Assembly: GCF_024679095.1 (NCBI RefSeq)
Contig: NC_066517.1
Coordinates: 18,759,600-18,823,599 of the forward strand
Direction: 5' to 3'
Source: Eriocheir sinensis
Taxonomy: Eukaryota > Arthropoda > Malacostraca > Decapoda > Varunidae
DNA: 64,000 nucleotides
Shown here: piece by piece, positions 24,010 to 35,589 of the stretch
How the letters are laid out: each line of letters begins with the position of its first letter
How positions within the stretch are numbered: the first letter of the stretch is position 1
Translations under genes and position numbers: made by a program
Notes under the pieces: model-generated
The model's input: only the letters and a program-made list of their open reading frames with translations
What the model was told of the DNA's origin: nothing
Databases searched by the model: none

Positions 24010-24690
24010 TAATGTAACCTAACCTATCTAGCTTAACAAAACCATACCTACCTTACTTCTATTATTCTTGCCTAATTGATCTAACCTACATACATCTAAG
24101 CAAATCAAACTATACTTACTCTAATCTAACTTAACAATAATCTAACTATAACGTAGCCAAGCCAAACCATACTTATCTTACTACTAATAAATTATCCTTG
24201 TCTATTTAATCTAACTTTCCCTCACCTAAACAAACCAAACCACACTTATTCTAATCTAACTTAACAATATTCTAAGTATAACGTTGCCAAGCCAAAACAT
24301 ACGTGTCTTACTAACCTAACCTAACCTAACCTAACCTAACCTAACCTAACCTTACCTACACCTATACAAACCAAACCACACTTATTCTAATCTAACTTAA
24401 CAATATTCTAAGTATAGCGTTGCCAAGCCATAACATACGTGTCTTACTAACCTAACTTAACCTAACCTAACCTAACCTAACCTTACCTACACCTATACAA
24501 ACCAAACCACACTTATTCTAATCTAACTTAACAAGCAAAACCAAACCATACCTCTTACTACTAATTATCCTTGTTTATTTAATCTAACTTACCCTCACCT
24601 AAACAAACCCAGCCACACTTGTCCTAATCTAACCGAAGAATGACCTACGTACACGAGCTTGCTCTAACCTAATTTAACCTGAAGTAACTT
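24010..24690. repeat. About 130-bp satellite with internal (CCTAA)n telomere-type blocks
   Basis: CTAATCTAAC(TT) anchors units at 24121, 24251, 24387, 24518 and 24624 (periods 130, 136, 131 and 106). Units share CTTAACAATATTCTAAGTAT and GTTGCCAAGCCA. Two units contain expanded CTAAC pentamers: eight perfect copies at 24311-24350, and a shorter imperfect block at about 24447-24482. CCTAA is the complement of the arthropod telomere repeat TTAGG. Confidence 0.92.
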
Positions 24691-24754
24691 GACCATCATT
24701 TTTACTTTCGTTGTTGTGTTAATTCGCCTCTTGTTTCATTGCTAGTTTTTACGT

Positions 24755-25100
24755 TTGGTATTTTTCTTCTATTTTTCTTCTATTTTTTTTCTATTTTTCT
24801 CTTCTTTTTCTACTTTTCTTCTATTTTTTTCTATTTTTCTCATCTTTTTCTACTTTTCTTCTATTTTTTTCTATTTTTCTCATCTTTTTCTATTTTTATT
24901 CATTTTTTTCTATTTTCTCCTCTTTTTCTATTTTTTTCTATTTTCTGTTTTTCATTTTTTTCTATTTTCCTTCTATATTTTTTCTATTTTTCTTCTATTT
25001 TTTTTCTATTCTTCTGTTCTTCTATTCTAGTTTTTTAATTCTTTTTTTCCTATTCCTTTCTATTCCTCTTTTTCTATTCCTATTCCTCCATTCCATCACG
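24755..25100. repeat. T-rich (CTATTTTTCTT)n minisatellite
   Basis: Repeated CTATTTTT, TCTTCTATTTTT and CTCATCTTTTTCTA motifs with a period of about 40-50 bp in places. Phe/Ser-rich frames are artefacts. Confidence 0.85.
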
Positions 25101-25179
25101 TCTCTTTTTCTTACTTAGTTTTATTCTTATTTTCTATCATAATCCAGTTACGGTTTTACCTTTTAATATCAATCTTTGT

Positions 25180-25180
<1 letters not shown>

Positions 25181-25238
<58 letters not shown>
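25181..25238. repeat. (AG)29 microsatellite
   Basis: Uninterrupted AG dinucleotides. Confidence 0.97.
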
Positions 25239-25240
<2 letters not shown>

Positions 25241-25734
25241 ATAAAATGTTGCTGCAAATCTACAACAAAATGTCAACAACGTGCAGCATTAAGCATCACT
25301 ACTACAATATTCATAACATAAAATTACTAACGTTCTTTTTTCACTCTCGTTACTTTCACCACTTTGTTCACGCCTTGTTTTTTTTCTTCTTGTTATCGAG
25401 AAAAACTGTAAGACTTACATACTAGAGCTAAATCATCTCCCACTTCCATGTCTGGGTTGGCTTAATTATGAAACTTTAATATAGTTCTTTTGTCTCCTGA
25501 GGACTGAAAGGAAATAACTCTGTAAAATTCCGCAAAGAAAAAAACGTTTCTATAGACAATGATAATGACTCTATAGAAGGTGAAGACACGAGAGAAAGTG
25601 AAAGAGGAGCATGATGGTGATATTGGTAATGACGATGATGATGATGATGATGAGGAGGAGGAGGAGGAGGAGGAAAAGGAGGAGGAAGAAGAGGGGGAAA
25701 CATGAAAAAATGGAAACATGTAAATGTGGGCAAC
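25239..25734. other. Spacer with (GAT)n(GGA)n
   Basis: AT-rich sequence precedes a GAT tract at about 25633-25650 and a GGA tract at about 25651-25685. The GGA tract directly follows the 3′ side of the LINE fragment, read on the minus strand. Confidence 0.55.
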
Positions 25735-26310
25735 AAAAAGCCTGTTAGCTCATTACGAGGTTACCCGCTCTGGTGATTTAATCTGCACGACAGCCGCTTG
25801 GTGCCGCAGAGCAGATTAAAACACTTTGGTATTCACTTTATTCCTGACGCAATGAAATGACGGACGATTCGATTTTTGAAGGAGTTTATATTGTTCACAT
25901 TTACTACCTCTGGGTTGTTTCAGTGGAGGATGACTTGGTTAGAGAGGAAACTCCTGCCAATGTCTGTGCTGCATCGACTCGATTGAATAAGTAAACCGTT
26001 ATTTCTAGTTCTTGAATTGATTTGCATTTCAAATAGTTTGAAGCGATCGACGTTATTGATTTTTTTCTGGTACTTGAAGACTTGAATCATAATTATTCCC
26101 TCGTAGACGTCTTTTCTCCAGTGTAGAGATTGAGTCGCTTGAGTCATTCCTCGTACGGTTGAGCCCTTAAGGTTGGAATCATTTTCGTGGCGCGTCGTTG
26201 AACCCTTTCCAGTAATTCAATGTCCTCCCTGTAACCAGGAGACCAGAACTACATTGCATACCCGAGGTGTGATCTTACCATGGACATTACGTCTGGCGTT
26301 TTACATTCGA
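25735..26310 (-). pseudogene. LINE reverse-transcriptase C-terminal fragment
   Basis: Read on the minus strand from 26310, the sequence gives MVRSHLGYAM, a TAG stop at 26249-26251, FWSPGYREDIELLERVQRR, ATKMIP and PYEE, a TGA stop at 26144-26146, then LKRLNL. After frameshifts come EKRRLRG, VFKYQKKINNVDRFKLFE, SRTRNNG, SFLSNQV and NSFKNRIVRHF. This matches the thumb and post-thumb signature of CR1/Jockey-type LINEs (VRPHLEYAxQFWSP, LERVQRRATK, YEERLKRLxLxxLExRRxRGD, FFxxRVVxxWNxLP, VNSFKxxLD). At least two stops and two frameshifts make it a relic. The 3′ tail continues to about 25735 and holds an 8-bp perfect hairpin (25779-25786 with 25811-25818). Confidence 0.9.
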
Positions 26311-26935
26311 AGTTCCTGACTGAACAAGAGCAGGAGGAGGAAGGGTGAGGAGTAGGCAGGTGGGGATAGGATAGAGGGGGAAGGGGAGGGAGGGTCAGGT
26401 AAAGGTGGGGGGAGAGGGGAAGGTGAAAAAAAGAAAAAAAAGAAGAGTAACCACTGATCTTATATTGATACATGAATCAGCTAAAAGGGAGGAGGGTGCG
26501 GGAAGGAGGAGGGGGGATAGGGAGAGGGGGAGAGAGGGACAATGGGTGGAGGGGAGGTGAATGGAAAGGGTGAAACATTAATGGAGTGTGATGTGGAGCA
26601 ATGGAGGGGAACGGAGAAAGAGTTACATGGAGGGAAACAGAGGAGGGGGAACCATTCGAGGGACTGGACAATGAAAGAGAGAAAGGAAGACGGGAAGCAA
26701 AAGAAGGGACGGATGGATGGATGGAAGAAAGGAAGAAAGAAAGAAAGAAAGAGGGGAAGGAAGGAAGGAAGGAAGGAAAGGAGGAGAGAAGGAAAGAATG
26801 AACGATAAAAGAGAAGGAAGGAAGGAAGGTGAGAAGGAAGAATCGAAGAAAGCAATGAAGTAGGAATGGAATGGAGAAGAAATAAGAAAAAGAAAACGAA
26901 AGTAAGAGAGAAAGAGGGGAATAAAAACACATTAG
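26311..26935. repeat. Purine-rich block
   Basis: About 600 bp of G/A-rich sequence with GGAAGGAA and GAAAGAAA tracts (26725-26790). Frames are Lys/Glu/Arg- or Ser/Pro/Phe-rich artefacts. Confidence 0.75.
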
Positions 26936-26999
26936 TTAGAAAAACCTTGAGATGAAAAGAAATAAAACTATAATGAAAATGTTGGCTTTTACCTTCTTA

Positions 27000-27247
<248 letters not shown>

Positions 27248-27334
27248 AGGTCAGAGCTTGCCATAAACGCAAACGATTTAATTAAAACTCACGACTTTCA
27301 TTTCTGAGAGTACCGATCCAGCTGTTGTTCTTGC

Positions 27335-27568
<234 letters not shown>

Positions 27569-27619
27569 CACCACTACTCCTATAACTTTTTCTTCTTCCA
27601 ATAACCAATGGAATCTAGA

Positions 27620-29580
27620 CCAGAGAATAGGCCTCGAACACCAGGCCTATGGAATACTGGGTCGGGGCCGCGTGCCACTCCGCCACTTGCTCGGACAGCC
27701 GCCGCTCCGATCATTTCCCACACAGGTGCCTCAGGCAGAGCCAATCGTCGTAGTCGCCTTGACATCTTCATCAGAAAGTGACACAAGTTTTCTACTTTTT
27801 TTGAACTGTTTCGAAATAAATATATATCAGATAAATCAAAATCACTCCTAGCATTTATTTTGGTATTGTGAACTCGAGAGCGACACAAGTTTTCTATTTT
27901 TTTCAACTGCTTCACGCAATATACATCAAAGAAACAATATCTTTCTGAGGTTTGACATAAATATTTTCACTCATATGCAACACGTGTTTTCTCTTTCTTG
28001 CCTCATTATTATTGCATACACATACACCTCTTGTAAACTTAGTCTTCGCAGGTATCTTTATATATTCATTAAAGTAACAACAGTTTTCATTTTAATTTAT
28101 TTCACTTTTATTTTCTCTCAAAGGCAACATTTAATTTCTTTTTCTTGCTTTCTTTACTCACTGTTATTTCACAGGTAAGCACCTCGTTTAAATTTACTCT
28201 TCGCAGCTATCTTCACATCTTCCTTTAATTAAGAGCAAGAACATTTTCCATTTATCTTTTATTTTCACTCAGAACCAACGCTAGTTTTCTTTTTCTTACT
28301 TTCTTTGCTCATTATTATTTCACACAACTTTTGTACATTTTGCCTTCGCATCTATTTTGGTATCCTCATTAGAGAGCAACAACAGTTTCCATTTTCATTT
28401 ATTTATCTTTTATTTTCACTCACGAGCAACATATATTTTATTTTTTCTTGGTTTCTTCATTCAGTTTTATTTCACACAGAAGCATCTCGTGTATAATTAG
28501 TCTTCGCATCTATCTTGATACCTTCATTAGAGAGAAACACCAATATTCATTTATATCTATTTCTCTTTTCTTTATTTTTTCCCTGCCGCCTACAAACTGA
28601 GCGGCAGGGTTGCGTTCAGGAGCCGTGCCGAGTAAATTCAATCGTCTTCGTCGTCACCTTGACATCTTCATTGGAAAGCAGCACATTTTCGTACCCTTCT
28701 TTTTTTCTTTTCGTTCTGACCCCCACTAATTGATTGGCGGGCCGGGGGTTCGCGTGTTGCCTCAAGAACAGTTAATGATCTCTGTGGTCAACTGGGCGCC
28801 TTGATTGGAAAGGGAGACAAGTTTCCTTTAGTTTCTCTTTTTCTTTTTCTTTTCTTCAGGCTCGTATATCTGGTAATTTCAGTCACCTTCGAGAACCACA
28901 CATGTTTCCTTTGGTTTCGTTTTCCTTTTCTCTTTCTTTTCATTATGTTCGTATGCCAAGTAGTTTCAATCATCTTCGAATGTCACACAAGTTTCCTTTC
29001 GTTTCTTCTTCGTTTTCATATTTTCTTTCTTTTCTTTATTTTCGTATCTCAGGTAGTGGTAGTCCTCTCCTGCACACCTACTTCGATACCTCCATTCAAA
29101 ACCCAAACACTTTTTCCTGTCAGTTCACTTTTCTTTTTTTCCCTTTTTCTTTCTTTTTATATTTCTTTTCGTGTCTCGGGTACAGTAAATCATCTCCATT
29201 ACATGTACTTCGATACCTTGATCAGAAAGCCAGACAAGTTTCCTTTCGTTTCTTTTTCACTTTCACTTTTTCTTTTCTTTTTTTTCTTTCTTTTCGTATC
29301 TCAGGTGACTGATTCGAAGCCACGCAAGTTCCCTTTCGTTTCTGTTGTTTTTATTTTTTCTTTCTTTCTTTTCATTATATTCGTATCGCAGGTAAAGTCA
29401 ATCATCTCCTTTAAATGTACTTCGATATCTGATTCAAAGGTCACACAAGTTTCCTTTCGAGTCTTTCTCATTTCCATTTTCTTTCTCTCTCTTCTTTATT
29501 TACGTCTCTCGTGTAGTGTCAATCATCCGCTTCACACCTACTACTTCGATACCTGATTCGAAAGCCGCACCAGTTTCCTT
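27620..29580. repeat. About 2-kb degenerate satellite array
   Basis: A pyrimidine-biased unit of about 115-190 bp recurs. Its core is CCTTGACATCTTCATYRGAAAG (27757, 28657), diverging to GATACCTTCATTAGAGAG (28517) and GATACCTTGATCAGAAAGCC, GATATCTGATTCAAAGGTC and GATACCTGATTCGAAAGCC (about 29212, 29424, 29549). Each is followed by CACACAAGTTTCCTTTCGTTTC-like sequence and a T-rich tail with TTCGTATCTCAGGTA. Three units carry a GC-rich insert such as GGCGGGCCGGGGGTTCGCG (about 28735) or GTGGCCGGGCCGAGATCACG (about 29628). Phe/Ser-rich frames are artefacts. Confidence 0.85.
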
Positions 29581-29834
29581 TTCTTTCCTCTCCCTCTGTC
29601 TTTGTTTTCCTTTCCCGCACAAGTTGAGTGGCCGGGCCGAGATCACGGGTCACGCGCAGGGTTCAAGGTGGGCGATTCAAAGGTCGGGTGTGCCTTAACG
29701 AAAGAGCAAGCGGGATTAAATCTGCTACGTCAGTCACCACGCAACGCCTCCTTAATCCAGCGTTCTTCAGGGCTCGGGTCGCGCCCACACACTGGATTGC
29801 GAGAGACGGCTAAATGGGTCACTACTCGTTTGCA
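29581..29834. other. GC-richer spacer between arrays
   Basis: Sequence with GGGTTCAAGGTGGGCGATTC and GCGACGG-like segments. Overlapping open frames of 60-86 codons occur, but none has family resemblance or a splice context. Confidence 0.4.
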
Positions 29835-30315
29835 TATAGAGCACTCCTTTGAATATAGATAAGTCCTTTGCATATAGGTAACTTTTCCACATATAGATAA
29901 CTCCTTTAAAAAAAAAAATCCCTACAACACGAATAGATAGTTTCCTCACATACAGATAACTCCTTTAGAAATAAATAACTCGTTTGAAATTAGATCGTTC
30001 CTTTACAAATAAATAGCTCCTTTACAAACAGATAACTCCTTTAGAGATGGAGCACTCCTTTGCAAATAGATTACTACCTCACAAATATTTGACCCCCTTA
30101 CAAATATATCACATACAGATAACTCCTTTAGAAATAGATAGCTAGTTTGAAATTAAATCGTTCCTTTACAAATAAATAGCTCCTTTACAAACAGATAACT
30201 CCTTGATGATGGAGCACTCCTTTGCAAATAGATTACTACCTCACAAATATTTGACTCCCTTACAAATAAATCACTCCTTTACAAACATTTGAATCTCTTA
30301 CATATAGATAAGCTG
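29835..30315. repeat. 20-bp minisatellite with a 163-bp higher-order repeat
   Basis: The basic unit is close to AACTCCTTTACAAATAGAT. A block of about eight units starting CACATACAGATAACTCC at 29947 is repeated from 30110, with matching private variants in both blocks (CGTTTGAAATTAGATCGTTCC, GATGGAGCACTCC, TTACTACCTCACAAATATTTG). Confidence 0.9.
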
Positions 30316-31150
30316 AATGCAAGGGAACGAAAGAAACACAGCTCTTGGTTCTGTTTTTTAATACGCTTCAAATTAGATTGTTAGGATAAAGCTCAAAAAC
30401 AAACTAGGTCGATGTGAGAAGACTTCGAAGAGAACGGCCTCGCTCCATTTCGCCAAAAAGGTTACCGAGACCCTTCCCAGATTTTTAAAAACTTTGAATG
30501 AACTGCCTTGGTCCATTTCGCTTGACATGTTACCAAGGCCTTCTCAGGTTACTCTTTAAGGGCAAAAAACATAAAGAATCATCTCTAATTGGTTCTAAAG
30601 AGCAGCAAGAAGTTTTAAATGACTGTTTCTGAGACTAACGATTGGATGTAATTACTGGCTGTTTCTTCTTAATTGACATCAGTTCATGAATGGACTGAGG
30701 GAAAGTTGGATTTTTTTTCATTTTTTTCAATTATCGTTGTCATTCATTCCTGCTGCTCTTCCTCTTCTCCTCCTCTTTTCTTCTTCTTCCTTCTCCGCCT
30801 CCCTTACTTAGCTCTTCCTTCTCTCACACTTTCACCAATTTGATTTGTCACTTGGCCCTCCTCCTCCTCCTCCTCCTCCTCCTCCTCCTCCTCCGCCTCT
30901 CCCACTTAACTCTACCTTCTCTCACACCTCTACCAGATTAATTTGGCACTTGGCTCTCCTCCTCCTTCTCCTCCTCCTCCTCCTCCTCCCTTATAATGAC
31001 GGAGAATGAGGATGGGACGTAAGGGAGGCGGGAAGAAGAGAAATAGGAGGAGGAGGAGAAGGAGGAGGAGGAGGCAAAGATTTAAGACTGGAGGATGTGG
31101 TGGAGAAGAGCAAATCAGGAGTCAAGGTCACGTTCTCTCCTCGTCTAATG
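30316..31150. other. Low-copy spacer and (CCT)n clusters
   Basis: AT-rich sequence contains a loose repeat (CCTCGCTCCATTTCGCCAAAA at about 30438, CCTTGGTCCATTTCGCTTGAC at about 30504). CCT trinucleotides lie at about 30858-30892 and 30956-30990, each preceded by CTTGGC and followed by similar CTCTACCTTCTCTCACAC sequence. A GGA tract follows near 31045-31075. Confidence 0.6.
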
Positions 31151-33300
31151 GGTGACTTAAGTAATTAAAGGGTGAAATAGGAGCTCTTAGGCCGACATTG
31201 TTACGTGAGGCGAAGGTTAAGGGAGGCGCAGGTAATGCTAATTGGTAGGCGAGCGAACGGAGGGGAAAACAAATTAACTAACGGATTCTTTAACCTTGAA
31301 TATATAGTTGCCATGATAAGAAGGTGAGCTTAGATTATAAACACAGATATTGCTTACCTAGGAGGAAATTATAAGGCCAAACTAGGTACAGGTATTGCTT
31401 GGTGCCAGGTGAACGAGCGGGAAGAAGGGAAAAATTGCAGGTAATGGATGTCTCTTTTTTTTTTCTTTTTTACAGTAAAGGAGACAGTTCAAGGGCGTCA
31501 AAAAAAAATAATAATGAAAAAAAAGCCCGCTACTTACTGCGCCTGAATAGAGTACAGAGGAGTGGCCAAAAAGAGAGGTCAATTTCGGGAGGAGGTTGGT
31601 GGTTACTCTATGAAGTATTGTTTAAGTCTCAGTATATAATTATGAGGAGCCGAGAAGGTGTTGCTGTGCCGTAAGCGGAGGAACGCATCGCAAAAATACA
31701 GTATTGACGTATTTTCCTCACCTTAAAAGAATGACGGGGTAAATTATAAGAAGGCGACGCAAGTGCTAGTGTGTTCATTAACGAAGGAAAACAAAATAAC
31801 TGACGAATATTTCCTTACGTTCAAGGGAATTTAGTATACAAGAAGGTGAGTCTTGTGAACAGGTATTGCTAATTGACAAGTAAGCGAGAGAGAGGATGAA
31901 CTTACAAATTGTGGCTGTTATATACAAAAACGAGGGTCTAGGCACATGTTTTGCTGGCGGGCAGGTGAGTGAACGAGCAAGTAAACGAACGAGAGGATAG
32001 CCTTACAAATTGTGGCTGTTATATACAAAAACGAAAGTCTGCTTTGCTGGCGGGAAGGTGAGTGAACGCGAGGGAGAAACTTAATACTAAAATTATTCTT
32101 ACCTTTAATTAAGTCACCGTATAAATTGATATATAATAACAAAATGATAATCTTCGCGTTTTTGCCACAAGAAAATTATTCGATCAATTAACTAGAAACC
32201 ACAAATAGGAATAAATGGAAAGTAAGTCGAAAAAAAAATACAAGAAAGTGACGCAAGACGGTAAGTTACGAAATCGAGGAAAATTGAAGGTTATTCGTTT
32301 TTTTTTTTAATTCATGTGAGTATGAAGTGTTCCATTAAATTACATTATTATTAAAACCTGACACTTTCTTAATCTCTCCTTACCTTGAATAAAGTTTATA
32401 TACGCCTTATTCGGCTGTAAGGATTTTTCAGTTCATCGTTTAATTTGATACGAACAAGAAGCGTTACATTAAAAAAAAAAAAATTATTGTACGTAAAACA
32501 CTTCCTGATCTATATTTTACCTTGAATACAATTTATATTTACTGTAAGGATTAATTATATTTTCTTCTTCATTTGCTACACGTAAGAAACATTCATCAAA
32601 TTTCAAAAGACATAACAACAATCTTTCTTTAATAATTTTCTAGCCTTGAAGGATGTTACCGTGTGAGCCATTCGTGTGTGAAGTTAAGTGGACTCATTCC
32701 ATTGATTACATCCACTTAGTTAGCATTACATTTAAACACAATACAAATAACAGTCATTTCCTAATCTTTCCTTGTCATAAATAAAGTTAATGAAGTACAC
32801 ACGTTACTCGTCAGGGATGTTATTTAGCTAGTTTAACATGATACACATAAACATTCTAAAACCAGTCATGTACCAATCCTTCCTTGTCGTACACATATCT
32901 ACGTACAACTTCACAACGCGACCCTCACCTGAATCTGGCCAGTACAGGGTAAAGGAAGGTGTTAGTGAGAGAAAATGGCTTCAGTAATCATGGAGAGCTG
33001 TCGGTTTCTGGAGGTTGTGACACGCGGCCACTCTGAGATGAGGTCGTTACCTTGTGATCTGTACACTCACTACTCGTCTGGAGGTGATATTAAGCTCATG
33101 TTTGATATCACACACTTCATCTCATAACATAACTCATCTCACTTCATTTCATAACATCTTAATACCAGTCATTTCCTAATCATTTCTCGCCACAAACAAA
33201 GCTAAGTACACACATTATTCCTCTGGGTGTTATTTAGTTCATGTTTAATATCACACACATAAACAACATTTCATAACATTTTAAAAGCAGTACTTACTCC
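31150..33300. repeat. Degenerate tandem array, two related blocks
   Basis: At 31180-32090, units share CGAAGG...AACAAAATAACTGACG, AAGAAGGTGAG, ACAGGTATTGCT and, in two near-identical 80-bp units, CTTACAAATTGTGGCTGTTATATACAAAAACGA (31902, 32005). At 32330-33290, units of about 125 bp share TCCTTACCTTGAATAAAGTT, GTAAGGAT and a TACACRTAARAA(A)CATT motif. Divergence is high and boundaries are approximate. A CCCGCTAC-type element is inserted at 31455. Confidence 0.7.
31455..31592 (+). mobile_element. CCCGCTAC-type dispersed element, copy C
   Basis: T-run, TTTTTTACAGTAAAGGAGAC, AGTTCAAGGGCGTC, A-rich spacer, AAAAAAAAGCCCGCTACTTACTGCG, GTGGCCAAAAAGAGAGG and TCAATTTCGGGAGGAGG. This is the most complete copy in the window and lies inside the degenerate array. 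No open frame. Confidence 0.85.
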
Positions 33301-34030
<730 letters not shown>

Positions 34031-34049
34031 GTCCACGCCCACATTAGCT

Positions 34050-34640
34050 ACTGAGGTTAATGATGATGATGAGGCGAAGGAGGAGGAGGAGGAGGAGGAG
34101 GAGAGAAAGAAGAGGAAGAGGAGGAAGTCGGAGCAGAAAAGGAGGAGGAGAAGGAGGAGCAGAAGCAGCAACAGGTGGATGATGATAATGATGATGATGA
34201 TGATGATGATGATGATAAGGAGGAGGAGGAGGAGGAGGAGGAGGAGAATCTGGTGGATAGAACAAAGCTAATCAGAGAAGAAGCAAGGAAGAAGAAGGAA
34301 GAAGTGGATGAGGAGGAAGACAGAGAAGGAGGAAGAGCCGATAGAAGGAGGAAAACTCAAACAAGAATTAATATTGGAAGAAAGTGAAAAAGAAAAAAAA
34401 AACTGGAAGGAAGAGTGGCCAGCGAAGAAGGAAGAAAGAGGAGGATGAAGTGGAGGGGTAGGAGGTAAGGAGGAGGAGGAGGAGGAGGAGGAGGAGGGAG
34501 GGTAAGAGGTAAGGAGGAGGAGGGGTACGAGGTAAGGAGGAGGAGGTATTACTGAAGAAGGAGGAGGAGGAGGAGGAGGAGGAGGAGGAGGAGGAGGAGG
34601 TATTACTGAAGGAGGAGGAGGAGGAGGAGGGTGGGGAGGG
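34050..34640. repeat. Purine block (GAT)n, (AGG)n, (GGA)n
   Basis: GAT tracts at about 34058-34070 and 34173-34215 alternate with AGG/GGA tracts at 34077-34105, 34217-34246, 34470-34500, 34560-34600 and 34610-34632. The last part repeats GGTATTACTGAAG(A)AGGAGG units. Strand bias reverses relative to the TC array just upstream. Confidence 0.92.
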
Positions 34641-34849
34641 CCAACTTTCTAATCCAGTACCAAGTTCAGCCGCTCCATTTCTCACGGTGAGGCCACGTAA
34701 TGTTATGGTGCATACGCCTCCCTGGGGGGCACGACGGAGGCCAGGAGGAAGTGTCGTCAGGATGAATGGTTTATGTCTCTGTTTGTGTGGCCGAGTGTGT
34801 CCTGTTGTGTTGCTGAGTGTTCTGTATTTTTTATGTGGGCAGTTAACTA
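34641..34849. other. Short mixed-composition spacer
   Basis: Non-repetitive sequence with one 65-codon frame starting at 34687. It lacks family resemblance and runs into the AACT repeat, so it is not accepted as a gene. Confidence 0.4.
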
Positions 34850-34989
34850 TAGCTAACTACCTACCTACCTACCTAACTAACTAACTAACTAACTAACTTA
34901 CTGACTGATTAACTGACTGACTAACTAACTAACTAACTAACTGCAGGCTTTTTTCATTATTGTTTTCTTGAACTGTCTCCTCTGGTATA

Positions 34990-35037
<48 letters not shown>

Positions 35038-35220
35038 CAACTGACTGACTGACTGACTGACTGACTGATTGACTAACTAAATAACTACTAACTGATAAAC
35101 TGGTTAACAGAACACAAAACTAAAAGTCGAACAAACTAACCGATTAACGAACTAACTAATCAACTAACTAACTAACAAGCTAACTAACCAATTTACTAAC
35201 GGACTAACAACCAACCTAAC
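34850..35220. repeat. (ACCT)n, (AACT)n and (GACT)n tetranucleotide field
   Basis: ACCT at about 34858-34873, AACT at about 34875-34941 and about 34991-35036, GACT at about 35041-35070, then degenerate AACT to 35220. An inverted CCCGCTAC-type fragment splits the field at 34942-34989. Confidence 0.93.
34942..34989 (-). mobile_element. CCCGCTAC-type dispersed element, copy D (fragment)
   Basis: Read on the minus strand: ACCAGAGGAGACAGTTCAAG, AAAACAATAATGAAAAAAGCC, TGCAG. This matches the 5′ half of the element (GAGACAGTTCAAGGGC ... GAAAAAAAGCC) and sits inside the AACT repeat. Confidence 0.7.
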
Positions 35221-35589
35221 TGACAGATGGACAAAGAAGCGGAGAGACAGAGAAACAGAGAGATGGAGAAACATGAAAAAAGAGAGAAACGAAGAGATAG
35301 AGATGAAAAAAAAGAATAAGTGAGGAGATGAAGAAATGGGAAATTGGCGATATAATAATCAATGAATGCCCAGACAGGAAGACCAGGAAATGGGAAGAAG
35401 AAAAAAAAGGAGGGATGAAAAAAGAGGTAAGGGAGGAGACGAGAGAAGGGGGGAAGGGGCTCAGAAATCGATAAAACAATGCAGTGAGTGGCCGCGACAT
35501 TTTGCTCCTATTTTTTTTTTCTTTCTGTCATGAAAAAATGGAAATCCAGGAAAACCAGAAACAAGGATGGCAATGGGCAGAAATGACGA

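Noticed and set aside
24311..24482. True chromosome end or telomere
   Set aside because: The CCTAA blocks are short, embedded in a satellite and flanked on both sides by ordinary sequence, so this is interstitial.
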